55,183 bases of DNA from Planctomycetota bacterium (GCA_016213895.1 JACQZJ010000073.1:1-55183), one strand, 5' to 3'. Shown: positions 9,165 through 19,000, numbered from the stretch's first letter. Numbers and translations: made by a program. The notes: a model not told the origin generated them from the letters alone.

Positions 9165-10118
9165 ATGGCCTGCCATCACGACCGCACATCCAGCTTCTCC
9201 TTCAAAGACCTGGTGAACACCCTGGTGACCTCGGCGAATGGTGCGAGTCAGCGCGAGCGGCTCGGCCGCCTTCTGGCGCGCCTCGATTCGGTCGCCGTGA
9301 ACGGCATCGTGAGCCCCGATGACCGGGTCCAGGCCAGGACGCTGCTCTCGGAGGCCATGCTCGTGGCGCTCGGTCCCGATGCCGCGTACAAGACCCTCGC
9401 CCGCGCACTCGACGACAGCGACGCGATCCCTGACACCAACGGCAAGGCCTCCGTGCTGGCGGAGGCCGCGGCCAGCATCGGGTCGCTCGGCTCCCTTGGT
9501 GTCGACCTGCTGAGCCGCATCGAAGGCCACGCCGCGGCGCTCGAGCCCTCCGCCGACCGCTCGCGCCTGTTCGCCACCCTGGCCGTGGCCTACGCGCGCG
9601 CCAAGGACGAGCAGCGGGCGGTCAAGATGACCGTGCGCGCCATGAACAGCGCCGAGAAGATCGCCTGCGACGAGGAGCGCGTGCTGGCGTTCGCCAAGAT
9701 CGCCGCGGTCCTCCACCCGGCGCGCATGGCGGACGAGACCGCTGCCGCGCTGGAGCGCGCGCGCGCGGTCGCGGCCCGCATCGTTGACCCGGCCGCGCGC
9801 AGCCGCGCGCTGCTCCAGGTCGCGACCGCGCTCGGCCGCACGGGCCGCGCGGACGAGAGCCTCGAGGTTCTCGCGCAGGCTCTGGAGGAGGATGCGAGCC
9901 CGGCACAGACTCCGGTCAGCGCGACCGAGGCGCCCGCCAGCTCGGTCGTCATCGACGATGTGCCTCCAGTTTCGTCGCAGGCCGCGGCCCCCGAGGCCCA
10001 TGGCAACCCGGCGGCTCCTGCGGGCTACGTCGTGGGCGAGGACGGCGTGCTCTACAAGGACCCGACCGCGGGGCACAAGTTCCCCTCCTTCACGGGTTCT
10101 CGCCACCGCCACCGCTGA
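9165..10118 (+). CDS. Helical-repeat (TPR-like) protein of unknown function
   Basis: This 317-residue soluble protein has no signal peptide. Residues from about 20 to 250 are predicted helix after helix, with repeating Ala/Leu-rich patterns such as 'LFATLAVAYARAKDEQRAV' and 'LLQVATALGRTGRADESL', which look like TPR or related scaffold repeats. A Pro/Ala-rich linker follows, and the C-terminus ends in 'VLYKDPTAGHKFPSF' and a His/Arg tail. The ATG at 9165 is preferred because GGAG lies about 10 bases upstream; the TTG at 9156 sits too close to it. It is divergent from the aminotransferase gene. Scaffolding or regulation by protein contacts is the usual role of this fold, but no partner is evident. 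Confidence 0.75.
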   Translation: MACHHDRTSSFSFKDLVNTLVTSANGASQRERLGRLLARLDSVAVNGIVSPDDRVQARTLLSEAMLVALGPDAAYKTLARALDDSDAIPDTNGKASVLAEAAASIGSLGSLGVDLLSRIEGHAAALEPSADRSRLFATLAVAYARAKDEQRAVKMTVRAMNSAEKIACDEERVLAFAKIAAVLHPARMADETAAALERARAVAARIVDPAARSRALLQVATALGRTGRADESLEVLAQALEEDASPAQTPVSATEAPASSVVIDDVPPVSSQAAAPEAHGNPAAPAGYVVGEDGVLYKDPTAGHKFPSFTGSRHRHR

Positions 10119-10210
10119 CAGCACGGGCTTTCCGCCTGCCGGCCGCGCTTCGTCGCCGCGTCAGCCAGGGCTCCGCTCTGCAGCTGGCGCGATGTCTCGC
10201 CGCCAGAGAG

Positions 10211-10241
10211 GGCCCGCGTCGGGCCGGAGGGGGCGCTTTTT
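10211..10241 (+). terminator. Possible weak terminator after the helical-repeat gene
   Basis: A 6-bp GC stem with a 3-base loop (10211-10216/10220-10225) lies about 90 bases downstream of the stop codon. A run of five T follows at 10237-10241, farther away than usual. Only weak support. Confidence 0.3.
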
Positions 10242-10349
10242 CCCGCGCTGCGGAGCGTCCTCGGGTTATCCTGTAGTCACCCAGCGCCCGCGCGCCGGGG
10301 TGGTAATCCGCCCCCATCGACCTCCTCGAAGCGACGACGGGAGACAGAC

Positions 10350-10700
10350 TTGGTCATCCGCACGGCAAGCATCAAGGACCCGCTTCCGGCCCAGGGAGGG
10401 CTGCGAATCCTCGTCACGCGCAAGTGGCCGCGAGGACTCCCGAGGGAGTCGATTGATCTCTGGGTCAAGGAACTGGGCGGAACCGCCGAGCTGATGCGGG
10501 ACTACAAGAAGAAGAAGATTTCGGCCTCCTCCTTCCATGCCCGCTACCTCGCCGAGGCATCCGACCCTGGGCGCCATGCCGCGATTCAGGATCTCCAACG
10601 TCGCGCGATGAACGGAAAAGACCTCATCCTCCTCTGTGACGGAGAAGACGAGGCAGAGTCCGTGCGCGGCGTGCTCAAGGAAATCCTCGAGACACACTGA
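10350..10700 (+). CDS. DUF488 family protein
   Basis: This 116-residue protein belongs to DUF488 (YeaO-like). It shows the family pattern 'ILVTRKWPRGLPRESIDLWV', where most members have a variant of RVLVDRLWPRG followed by a D-x-W-x-K-E-L segment, and it ends in the 'LILLCDGEDEAESV' strand-helix close to the usual LLyacKDe motif, with Cys kept. The biochemical function of DUF488 is unsettled. Translation appears to start at TTG 10350 (GGGAG 7 bases upstream); no ATG fits. It is a single gene flanked by a hairpin at 10718 and lies upstream of the two heat-shock genes, probably in its own transcript. Confidence 0.8.
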   Translation: MVIRTASIKDPLPAQGGLRILVTRKWPRGLPRESIDLWVKELGGTAELMRDYKKKKISASSFHARYLAEASDPGRHAAIQDLQRRAMNGKDLILLCDGEDEAESVRGVLKEILETH

Positions 10701-10717
10701 CACACCTGACATAAGAA

Positions 10718-10756
10718 ACGCCAACCTGGCGTCCAAGAACGTCAAGTTGGCGTCTT
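10718..10756. terminator. Hairpin terminator after the DUF488 gene
   Basis: Inverted repeat ACGCCAAC (10718-10725) and GTTGGCGT (10746-10753), perfect over 8 bp, with a CTTT tail on the plus strand and a TTTCTTAT-like tail on the minus strand. It lies 18 bases past the DUF488 stop and separates it from the heat-shock genes. Confidence 0.5.
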
Positions 10757-10907
10757 TCGTCATTGCAGCCCCACGTCATCTCGCCGCGACCGATCCCTAA
10801 ACATCTGTCTTCGAACAACTTGAAGCGAAGCGCCTTCTCTGGAACAGCGCTTGCTTTCGCCCTGGCACGTCCCGAATGCTCCGCCAGACTCGATGGAGAC
10901 AAAGACG

Positions 10908-11345
10908 ATGAACAGCAACTGGTTCGGTCGGTTCCCGGCCATGGTCGACATGCATCCAGCGTTCGACCGCATCTTCGATGAGTTGTTCCGCGACGTCTCG
11001 CGCTTCAGCGCCGCGCCCTACCCGCCCATGAACGTGCGCGAGGAAGAGGACTCTCTGGTCGTCACGGCCGAGGTTCCGGGCGTCGATCCGGAGTCCCTCG
11101 ATGTGAAGGTCCAGGGCGACGTGCTGGTCCTCGCTGGCACTCGCCGGCCGGTGGTCGAGGACGGGTCGACCGCCCGCCTGCTCCGCCAGGAGCGCGGCTT
11201 CGGCCAGTTCACCCGTGAGATCAACCTTCCGGTGAAGGTCGACGGCGGCGGCGTCGAGGCTCGCTGCGACCTGGGCGTGCTCACGATCACCCTGCCCAAG
11301 GCGCCCGAGGCCAGGCCGCGCCTGATCAAGGTCAGGGCGAACTGA
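10908..11345 (+). CDS. Small heat-shock protein, Hsp20/alpha-crystallin family (first of a tandem pair)
   Basis: This 145-residue ATP-independent chaperone binds unfolding proteins in the cytoplasm and hands them to DnaK/ClpB. An N-terminal arm ('FDRIFDELFRDVSRF') precedes the alpha-crystallin domain (about 38-135), which contains 'VTAEVPGVDPESLDVKV' and the closing 'CDLGVLTITLPKA' motif. A short C-terminal tail with 'RLIKV' supplies the I/V-x-I/V-type anchor. The ATG at 10908 is chosen because GGAG lies about 9 bases upstream; earlier in-frame codons (10851 TTG, 10893 ATG) lack a suitable site. The second sHsp follows after 19 bases, so the two should be co-transcribed and may form mixed oligomers. 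No CIRCE element or clear sigma-32 box is visible upstream. Confidence 0.92.
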   Translation: MNSNWFGRFPAMVDMHPAFDRIFDELFRDVSRFSAAPYPPMNVREEEDSLVVTAEVPGVDPESLDVKVQGDVLVLAGTRRPVVEDGSTARLLRQERGFGQFTREINLPVKVDGGGVEARCDLGVLTITLPKAPEARPRLIKVRAN

Positions 11346-11364
11346 AAGCGAGAAGGAGCAAAGC

Positions 11365-11754
11365 ATGAACCCGATCGAAGCCAGGGACGCGACGGTGGCC
11401 GCCTTTTCCCGCGTGGAAAGCCGCCAGACGACGATCTACTCGCCGCGCACGGACGTGCTCGAGTTCGACGACCGCATGGAGATCAAGCTCGACGTGCCGG
11501 GCGTGGCGGCGGACGCGATCGACGTCAAGTTCGAAGAGAACACCCTGTTGATCCGCGCCATCCGCGAGGAGAACGCGAGCGGGGGCTACCTGCACCGCGA
11601 GTTCGGAGACGCCCAGTTCCGGCGGGCCTTCACCCTGCCGAAGGGGCTGGACCCGACCTGCATCGAGGCGTCGCTCCGGAACGGCATCCTCACCCTCTCC
11701 CTGCCCAAGGCCGAGGAGATGAAGCCGCGCCAGATCAAGGTGAGCGGCCGCTGA
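11365..11754 (+). CDS. Small heat-shock protein, Hsp20/alpha-crystallin family (second of the pair)
   Basis: This 129-residue Hsp20 has a shorter N-terminal arm than its neighbour. The alpha-crystallin domain (about 28-122) includes 'EIKLDVPGVAADAIDVKF', the hairpin segment 'YLHREFGDAQFRRAFTLP' and the signature 'NGILTLSLPKAEE', followed by 'RQIKV'. It starts at ATG 11365 with AAGGAG 7 bases upstream and lies 19 bases behind the first sHsp gene, so the two genes form an operon. The two proteins are only distantly similar to each other, which suggests an old duplication or separate origins, as seen in bacteria with class A and class B sHsps acting together. Directly downstream begins a repeat-rich stretch. 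Confidence 0.92.
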   Translation: MNPIEARDATVAAFSRVESRQTTIYSPRTDVLEFDDRMEIKLDVPGVAADAIDVKFEENTLLIRAIREENASGGYLHREFGDAQFRRAFTLPKGLDPTCIEASLRNGILTLSLPKAEEMKPRQIKVSGR

Positions 11755-11817
11755 GCGGCAGCAGCCGGAGTGCGCCCTCCCCACGATGTCGCAGCGGCTC
11801 GTGCTTCCCCCTGATAC

Positions 11818-12189
11818 GCCACGGCCGAGCCGCGTACACGGCGGCAGGCCTCTTCGCCACGGCTGAGCCGCGGTTGCTGCGGCGAGTCCGCGCGCCGCAG
11901 TTGAGCCGCGCCCATGGCGGCAGGCTTCTTCGCCACGGCTGGGCCGCGGTTGCTGCGCGCGCCGCAGTTGAGCCGCGCCCATGGCCGCGTGTCCCTTCGC
12001 CACCGCTGAGCCGCGGTTGCTGCGGCACGGCTGGGCCGCGGTTGCTGCGGCGAGTCCGCGCGCCGCAGTTGAGCCGCGCCCATGGCCGCGTGTCCCTTCG
12101 CCCCGGCCGAGCCGCGTACATGGCGGCAGACCTCTTCGCCACGGCTGAGCCGCGGTCGCTTCGGCAAGCTTGCTTGCCGGAGCGACCGT
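11818..12189. repeat. Mosaic array of GC-rich palindromic repeats
   Basis: About five to seven imperfect units start with a variant of 'CACGGCTGAGCCGCGG'. Several continue through a palindromic core (TGCGGCGAGTCC then GCGCGCCGCA) and 'GTTGAGCCGCGCCCATGG' to 'CCTTCGC'. Full units are about 75 bases; others are shortened. The array ends in a 36-base palindrome at 12153-12188: arms CGGTCGCT and CGGCAAGC around a central TT, with one mismatch. Related AAGCTT-centred palindromes recur at 15650, 15784 and 15880. The array fills the whole interval between the sHsp operon and the 3' end of the first giant secreted protein gene. Confidence 0.75.
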
Positions 12190-12208
12190 CGGATCAAGCC
12201 GGGGCAGA

Positions 12209-12234
12209 TGGCGCGGCGCGCAGCGTCCGCGCCA
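12209..12234 (-). terminator. Hairpin directly after the stop codon of the first giant secreted protein gene
   Basis: TGGCGCGG (12209-12216) pairs with CCGCGCCA (12227-12234); the loop itself is GC-rich and can pair further. It abuts the stop codon and lacks a T-run. The same hairpin, base for base, follows the paralogue at 16030-16055. It may terminate transcription or protect the mRNA end. Confidence 0.5.
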
Positions 12235-15200
12235 TCAGTATTTGAACGGCACCCTCAAGAAGTTCATCTGCGGCCGCGGCGTGTCCGGCTGCGCCGGGAA
12301 GGCCGGGTTGGTGGCGATGTCGAAGCGCACCGCCCAGCGGATGAAGCGCCTGCCGTTTAGAAGCGTGATGTCGCTGACGAAGCCCGAAGCGGTCGCGAGG
12401 TCGGGCATGCCCGGATTCGCCGGGTCCTCGTCCGCGCCCTGGAAGTACACGGCCACGCTCTGGTAGTAGAGCGGCCCCTCGGGGATGAAGTCCGCGAGCA
12501 GCACCTTCTCGTCGGGCGCGTCCACATCGAAGTCGTTCGTCCCCGGATCGAGGACGCAGCCAAAGCCGTCGGTAAGCACCTTGCCGGTGGTGGTGCTCGT
12601 GCCGTGGAAAAACGGCCCCACGCCCGGCACGCCGAAGATCGGTCCGTCAAGAGGGCCGGCCGAGGTCGGCAGCGGCGGCCGGAACGTCCTGGTCACCGCG
12701 CCCAGGTCATACCAGGTCGAACGCGCCGACGACTTCGAGGTGAGCGGCGTGGGCGTGCTCTCCATGGGCACCAGCGGATTGAAGTCGGAGAGACCGCCGC
12801 TGGCGCAGGTGATGTTGAAGACCGAGGCATTGATCTTGGCGTTGATCTTGGATCCGGTGATGAGGTTCGGCGCCCCTGGCGGTTTGTGGATCTGGACGAT
12901 CCCCGGACCGCCCGGGCCGCCGTCGAAGCACTGCAGCACGTTGCTGTCGCCGCCCGTGACGCCGGTGGTCGCGCCGCTCGAGATCACCGAGGCGTTGTGG
13001 CCGCAGCCGCCGGAGACGTCGATCACGACCGCGACCAGCGCCGGGTCGTTCATCTTCACGTTGACCGCGGACTGCAGGATCACGGCCCCGCCGCTGCCGC
13101 CGCCGCCGCTGCCGCCGCGGCTTCCCATCCCGATCTCCTCGCCGCCCTTGCCGCGGCCGCCCTTGGCCTCAATCTTGGCCGCGTTGCCGCGGATCTCGAT
13201 GGTCCCGAGCGCTTGCACGAGCAGCGCTCCGCCCCCGCCCCCGCCCCCGCCGCCGCGCGCGTCGAGCACCGTGAAGGGCAGGCCCGAGTTATCGAAAACC
13301 GGGACCTTGCACTGCTGGGAGAGCCCCTCGGTACGGCTTCCGGCCCCGCCCCCGCCCTGCCCGCCGATCACGGTCTGGACCTCGCCGCCCGGGCCGATGA
13401 AGTTGTTGTCCGGGTCCTCGTCCACGAACACGCCCGGTCCGGCCGACCCGTACATCGTGACCCGCTTGGTCGTTGGCCAGGTCTTGGTGATGTCCATGAG
13501 CGGGGGGCTATCCCAGATCCATCCCTGCTGATAGGCCTGGGCGAACGTGGGATTCAGGTTGACCCGCGCCACGGCGTTCGTCGGGTTTCCAGGCTTGGCC
13601 ATGTACGCGTCGGGCGGCGGCGGGATGGGATCGCCGGGCTTGAAGGGCATGGGCAGGTGGTTGCCGATGCCGATGGCGCCGCGGCGGCCGCTCACCGGGA
13701 TTCCGGCCGTCTCGGGCGTGTTCGGGAAGAAGACGTTCAAAGACCCGCCGCCGCCGCCTGAGCCCCGGCTGCCGTCGCCCGCGGAGTAGTAGTTGCTGAA
13801 GCAGTTGGACGCCGCGCCGTTGAACGGCTCCCAGGGCAGGGTGCAGCCGCACTGGCCGCCGCCGCCGCCTCCGGGGCCCTTGTTCCCCGGCCCGTAGCCG
13901 CTCTGGCCAAAGGCCGGCGTCTGGATGTACTTGAGCGACGCGGCGCCCGCCGGGCTCGTGACCGGGTGGCTGTCCCCACCCTTGCCAGCGCCCGGCCCGG
14001 GCGAGCCGCCCGGCATAGGCGTCATGGAGGAGTCGAACGTGTCGTCCTCCGTGCCGTCGCTGCCGTTCAGGTCGATCCTCCCTTCGATCAGCACATTGCC
14101 CGTGGCCGTGATGATCAGCGGGTTGCTCCCCTCGGCGATCAGCTTCACGTTCTCCGGCAGCGTGAAGTCGGTGAAGTTGAACACGCCGCCAACCACGACC
14201 GTTCCCGGCTCCACATCCGGAGTGGCGCCCGAGAACAGCGGGAACGTCTGGTAGTTGGTATCGAGGTGGACGACGATCTCCTGGGTCGTGGGAGGAGCGA
14301 AGCGCCCGAGAGACCCGTCGCCGCCGAAGCCGAAGGACGCGCGCAGCGTGTTGGAGTTGGCCGCGTCCCAGCCCGCCGCCTGCTGGCCCTCGGCGGCGAG
14401 CGACGCGTCCTGGTGGACCACGTCGTCGAAGTCCTCGTACAGGTAGTCATCCACCGCTGTCCCGGGGTACGGGTCGAGCGCCACGCCGTAGTGCGCGATC
14501 TGCGCGTACTCCTCGGGTCCCTTGCTGTCCATCGGCACGCCGCCCAGCGACTCGAAGTTGTCCGCGATCTCGAGCGCGATGGTGTGCCCGAGCGGCAGGA
14601 TCCCCATCGGGTAGAGCAGGACGTCCGCCCTCTTCACCGTGTTCTTCGTGAGGAGCGCGGTCGAGCCGAGGACCACGTCCTCCGGCGCCCCCTCGGGCGT
14701 GCGGATCGCGCGCAGGCGCAGGAGCCCGCCCGCGATGTTCTCGGTCGCGGTGTCCACCGGGCCGTCGAACACGACCCGGAAGGGCGGCCGCCGCGCGGCC
14801 TCGATCCCGGAGAACAGCCCGGCCGGGTCGTGGAACACGTTGGGGTGGATGCCCGTCGCCCCAGCCGCGGGCGCCAGCTTGTTCGTCTTGACGTGCAGCG
14901 GCTTCGGCGAAGCGTTGGCGAAGAACGCCACCCTGATCGCCGTGGTGCGGAACGTCTGCGGCACCGCTGCCCCCTTGGCGATGCCCGTCAGGTTCTTCAC
15001 CGAGTTCGCCGTGCCGACCGTCACGCTGATCTCGTAAATCGTGTCCGGCAGGAGCCCGGGCAGCGAGCTGTCGCCCGCGACGTCGGAGGCGGGCGTGAAG
15101 GAGGTCGTGAGCGCGACCACGGGCAGCCGCGGCGTGAAGAGCACGCTGTTCCCCGAGACCGAGTACTTGCCGTAGGCCAGCCCGCCGATGGGCTGGCCCG

Positions 15201-15447
15201 CGCCGTTCCCGGCGGCCACGCGGATGCGGAGCCCCTCCGCGATCCCGGGGCCGATCTCCGGCTTGCCGTCGAACTCGAAGACCACGCGCTGCGAAAGGGG
15301 CGCGTCCTCGGGCGCCGCCTGCGTCCCCTTCGTGCCGTCGATGCTGCTCGGGTAGCGCACGGCGATCAGCTTGACCCCTCCCGCAAGCGCCGGCGACGAG
15401 AACACGCACACGCACGCGAGCAAGCCGGCACGGACGCGAAACGTCAT
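12235..15447 (-). CDS. Giant secreted glycine-rich protein with Ig-like domains (paralogue 1)
   Basis: This 1,070-residue protein has a Sec signal peptide (1-22, cut near 'PALA/GG'). Its N-terminal half contains beta-sandwich domains resembling bacterial Ig-like/SbsA domains, recognisable by 'VVFEFDGKPEIGPGIAEGLR', 'VLFTPRLPV' and the repeat 'RVVFDGPVDTATENI'. The middle and C-terminal parts carry very glycine-rich stretches such as 'GPGNKGPGGGGGGQCGC' and 'LDARGGGGGGGGGALLV' alternating with strands like 'LIITATGNVLIEGRIDLNG', which suggest a beta-helix or beta-roll. Several Cys residues could form disulfides outside the cell. No catalytic motif is seen. ATG 15447 has a strong GGAGG site. 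Its paralogue lies upstream on the same strand (16056-19313), separated by a repeat array. It is probably an outer-surface or matrix protein; the function is unknown. Confidence 0.85.
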   Translation of the reverse strand: MTFRVRAGLLACVCVFSSPALAGGVKLIAVRYPSSIDGTKGTQAAPEDAPLSQRVVFEFDGKPEIGPGIAEGLRIRVAAGNGAGQPIGGLAYGKYSVSGNSVLFTPRLPVVALTTSFTPASDVAGDSSLPGLLPDTIYEISVTVGTANSVKNLTGIAKGAAVPQTFRTTAIRVAFFANASPKPLHVKTNKLAPAAGATGIHPNVFHDPAGLFSGIEAARRPPFRVVFDGPVDTATENIAGGLLRLRAIRTPEGAPEDVVLGSTALLTKNTVKRADVLLYPMGILPLGHTIALEIADNFESLGGVPMDSKGPEEYAQIAHYGVALDPYPGTAVDDYLYEDFDDVVHQDASLAAEGQQAAGWDAANSNTLRASFGFGGDGSLGRFAPPTTQEIVVHLDTNYQTFPLFSGATPDVEPGTVVVGGVFNFTDFTLPENVKLIAEGSNPLIITATGNVLIEGRIDLNGSDGTEDDTFDSSMTPMPGGSPGPGAGKGGDSHPVTSPAGAASLKYIQTPAFGQSGYGPGNKGPGGGGGGQCGCTLPWEPFNGAASNCFSNYYSAGDGSRGSGGGGGSLNVFFPNTPETAGIPVSGRRGAIGIGNHLPMPFKPGDPIPPPPDAYMAKPGNPTNAVARVNLNPTFAQAYQQGWIWDSPPLMDITKTWPTTKRVTMYGSAGPGVFVDEDPDNNFIGPGGEVQTVIGGQGGGGAGSRTEGLSQQCKVPVFDNSGLPFTVLDARGGGGGGGGGALLVQALGTIEIRGNAAKIEAKGGRGKGGEEIGMGSRGGSGGGGSGGAVILQSAVNVKMNDPALVAVVIDVSGGCGHNASVISSGATTGVTGGDSNVLQCFDGGPGGPGIVQIHKPPGAPNLITGSKINAKINASVFNITCASGGLSDFNPLVPMESTPTPLTSKSSARSTWYDLGAVTRTFRPPLPTSAGPLDGPIFGVPGVGPFFHGTSTTTGKVLTDGFGCVLDPGTNDFDVDAPDEKVLLADFIPEGPLYYQSVAVYFQGADEDPANPGMPDLATASGFVSDITLLNGRRFIRWAVRFDIATNPAFPAQPDTPRPQMNFLRVPFKY

Positions 15448-15566
15448 GGCGAACCTCCGGGCGGCTCAGGCTTGACCAGACCAGCAGACGATTCCGACGC
15501 TGCTACGGCGCCGCTCTCCGCCTGTTTGTACCAGAAGAGTAGCACGCGGCAACACGCGACGGGCAC

Positions 15567-16029
15567 GCCTTTCTTGCCGCAGCGACCGCCGGTGGCACGC
15601 GCGAGGTACGGTCTCCGTGGCGGGCTTCCTTGCCGCCGCCGTTGAGCTGCGGTTGCGAGGCAAGCTTGCTTGCCGCAGCGACCGCCGGTGGCACGCGCCA
15701 GGATGCCGCCGGGCCTTCCTTCTCCCCGCCGCGACTGAGGTACGGTCTCCGTGGCGGGCTTCCTTGCCGCCGCCGTTGAGCCGCGGTCGCGAGGCAAGCT
15801 TGCTCGCCGCAGAGACCGCCGGATGCACGCGCGAGGTACGGTCTCCGTGGCGGGCTTCCCTGCCGCCGCCGTTGAGCCGCGGTCGCAAGGCAAGCTTGCT
15901 CGCCGCAGCGACCGCCGGTGGCACACGCCAGGATGCCGCGGGGCCTTCCTTCTCCCGGCCGCGACTGAGCAGCGGCCGCTGCGGCGAGTCCGCTCGCCGC
16001 GGCGAGCCGTCGGCTCCAGTCGCGGCAGA
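15567..16029. repeat. Direct-repeat array with palindromic cores between the two giant secreted protein genes
   Basis: Three long units begin 'GAGGTACGGTCTCCGTGG' at 15603, 15737 and 15833. Each continues through 'CGGGCTTCC' and 'GCCGCCGCCGTTGAG' into an AAGCTT-centred palindrome (15650-15684, 15784-15818, 15880-15914). The first and third units are followed by a 'CAGGATGCCGC...CTTCCTTCTCCC' segment that the second lacks. A partial palindrome half lies at about 15571, and another palindrome (GCGGCGAG/CTCGCCGC) near 15977. The AAGCTT palindrome is shared with the array at 11818-12189. The whole 600-base interval is made of this material; no gene is evident. Confidence 0.8.
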
Positions 16030-16055
16030 TGGCGCGGCGCGCAGCGTCCGCGCCA
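16030..16055 (-). terminator. Hairpin directly after the stop codon of the second giant secreted protein gene
   Basis: The same 8-bp GC stem (16030-16037/16048-16055) and loop as at 12209-12234, again abutting the stop codon. The identical block reaches from the last codons of the gene through the hairpin, so the duplication or a conversion tract included the 3' flank. Confidence 0.5.
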
Positions 16056-19000
16056 TCAGTATTTGAACGGCACCCTCAAAAAGTTCACCTGCGGCCGAGG
16101 AGTTTCCGGCTGCGGCGGGAAGCTGGGGTTGGTCGCGATATCGAAGCGGATCTCCCAGCGCACGAAGCGCCTGCCGTTCAGCAGCGAGATGTCGCTGACG
16201 AAGCCGGTCGCGGTCGTCAGGTCCGGCGCTCCCGGGTTCTGCGGGTCCGCGTCCGCCCCCTCGAACAACACCGCCACGCTCTGGAAGTAGCTTGGCCCGT
16301 TGGGAATGAAGTCCGGGAGGAGGAGCTTGCTGTCCGGCGCGTCGACCGCGATGTCGTTCAGGAAGGGCTCGACCACGTAGCCCAGGGAATCGGTCAGCAC
16401 CTCGCCCGCGTTGGGATCCGTGCCCTTGAAGAAGGGCCCCACTCCCGGGATGCCGAAGAGCGGGCCCTCGAGCGCGCCGGCGCCGGTGATGACCGGCGGG
16501 CGGAAGTCGGAGGTCACTGCGCCGAGGTCGTACCAGACGGAACGCGCCATCGACCCGGGAGTGAGCGGCGTGGGCGTCCGCTCCATCGGCACGAGCGGGT
16601 CGATCTTCTTCTGGACCGCGATCGAGCACGCCATGTTCTGCACCGACGCGCTCACGCGGGCGATAATCTTCGCCGTGTCGATCATGTTGGGCGCGCCCGC
16701 TGGAACGTGGATCTGCACGATCCCGGGCCCGCCCGGCCCGCCGTCGAAGCACTGCAGGACGTTCGAATCCGCGCCGGCCACGCCGCCGGTCGTGGACGTG
16801 GACATGTTGATCGCGTCATCCCCGCAGCCGCCGGACACGTCGATCACCTCGCCCTGGAGAGACGTGTCGTTCATGATCACGTTCGCCGCGGACTGCAGGA
16901 TCACGGCCCCGCCGGAGCCGCCGCCGCCGCCGCCCCCGCGGCTCGAGTCCTGAGTGCCCTCGCCGCCGCCGCCGTCGCCGCCCTTGGCCTCGATCTTGGC
17001 CTTCGAGCCGCGGATCTCGATGGTCCCGAGCGCCTGGATGAGCATCGCGCCGCCGCCGGCGCCGCCCCCGCCCCCGCGCGCGTCGAGCACGGTGAACGGG
17101 TACCCGGCGTTGTTGAAGATCACGACCTTGCAGTCCTGGTCCAGACCCTCGGTGCGCGAGCCTGCGCCGCCGCCCCCCTGCCCGCCGATCACGGAGCTGA
17201 CCTCGCCGCCCGATCCGATGAAGTTGTTGTCCGGATCCTCGTCGACGAACACGCCTGGACCGGCGTTGCCGTAGAGCGTGATCTTGTGGGTCTTCGGCCA
17301 GTCCAGATCGATCTTGAACGCGATGTCTGTTCCGGTCGAAGTCTTGACGATGTCGTAGATCATCCCCTGCTGGTAGGCCTGGGTGAAGGTCGGGTTCGGG
17401 TTGGCCATGGCCACGGCGTTCGTGGGGTTGCCCGGCTGGGCCTGGTAGGCTCCGGGCTCCGAAGGGATGGGCTGGCTCGGCTTGAAGGCCACCGGCAGGT
17501 GGTTGCCGATCCCGATGGTGCCGCGCCGCCCGCTCACCGCCACTCCAGGAGGTTCGGGCACCGCGGGGAACATCGGCAGGGTCGGTTGGTCGGGATAGAA
17601 CACGCCGAACGACCCTCCGCCCCCTCCCGAGCCGCGGCTGCCGTCTCCCGTGCCCGCGTAGCCCGTGCAGGTGTTGGGGGTGAAGCTGATCCACGGCAGG
17701 GTGCACCCGCACTGCCCGCCGCCGCCGCCGCCCGGCCCCTTGTTCCCCGGGCCGTAGCCGCTCTGCGCGTACTGCGGAGTCTGCATGAACTTGAGGGACG
17801 AGGCGCCCGCCAGGCTCTTCACCGGATGGCCGTCGCCTCCCTTGCCGCCGCCCGGCCCGGGCGATCCGCCCGGCATGGGCGTGATGGCGGAGTCGAACGT
17901 GTCGTCTCCGGTGCCGAACGAGCCGTTCAGGTCGATCTCGCCCTCGATGACCACGTTGCCCGTGGCGGTGATGATCAGCGGGTTGCTGCCGCGCGCCACG
18001 ATCGTGGCCAGCGAAGGCAGGTGGAAGTCGGTGAAGTTGAACACGCCGCCGACCACCGCGGTCCCCGGCTCCACGTCCGGCGTCGAGCCCGAGAACAGCG
18101 GAAACGCCTGGTAGTTGGTGTCGAGGTAGATGGTCACGGGCTGGGTCGTGGGCGGAAGGAAGCGGCCGAGCGATCCGTCGCCGCCGAAGCCGAAGGAGGC
18201 CTTGAGCACGTTCGAGTCGGCCGCGTCCCAGCTCGCGAGCTGCTCGCCCGCCGCGGCGATCGACGTGTCCTGGCGGCTGGTGGTGTCGAAGTCCTCGTAC
18301 AGGTAGTCGTCCACCGCCGTGCCGGGCTGCGGGTCGAGCGCCACGCGGTACTCCGCCAGCCTCTGGAAGTCGTCCGGCGCCGTGGAGTCGATCTGCACGC
18401 CGCCCAACGACTCGAACGTATTCGAGACCTCCAGCGCGATCGTGTGTCCCAGGGGCAGGATGCCGCTCGGGTAGAGCAGCACCTCGGCGCGCTTCACCTT
18501 GTTCTTGACCAGGAGGGGCGTGCCGCCGATGACGATGTCCTCGGCCGCTCCGTCCGGCGTGAGGATCGCGCGCAGCCGGATGCGCTCGGCCGCGATGTTG
18601 TCCGCGGCGCTGTTCACGGGCGCGTCGAACACGATCTTGAAGGGCGGGTGCTTGCTCGCGTCGATCGCGGTGAAGAGCCCGGCGGGATCGTGGAAGACGT
18701 TGGGATGGATGCCCGTCGCGCCCGCCGCGGGCGTGAGCTTGTCCTTCTTCGCCTCCACCGGATCGGGAGACGCGTTGTAGAAGAGCGGCGCGGAGGCGAT
18801 GGTCTTGAACTTGACGGGCAGCCCGACCGTCTTGCTGATGTTCTTCAGGTTCTTGACCGAGTTCGGCGCGTCGATCGTCACGCTGATCGCGTAGGTCGTG
18901 TCGGGCAAGAGGCCGGGGAGCGAGACGTTTCCGGCCACGTCCGTGGTCGTGCCGAACGAGGTAGTGATCGGCGCCACGGGCAGGCGCGGCGTGAAGAGGA

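Noticed and set aside
9048-10124. Minus-strand frame of 358 codons opposite the helical-repeat gene
   Set aside because: Composition (Arg/Gly/His-rich, no domain) is that of a shadow; the plus strand has regular helical repeats and a ribosome site.
10863-10880. Sigma-54-like element TGGCACG...GAATGCT before the sHsp genes
   Set aside because: The GG and GC dinucleotides are 12 bases apart; sigma-54 promoters need 10. No enhancer-binding regulator is nearby.
15603-15920. Possible CRISPR array
   Set aside because: Units of 95-135 bases, no unique spacers of constant length and no cas genes; the repeats are palindromic mosaic units.
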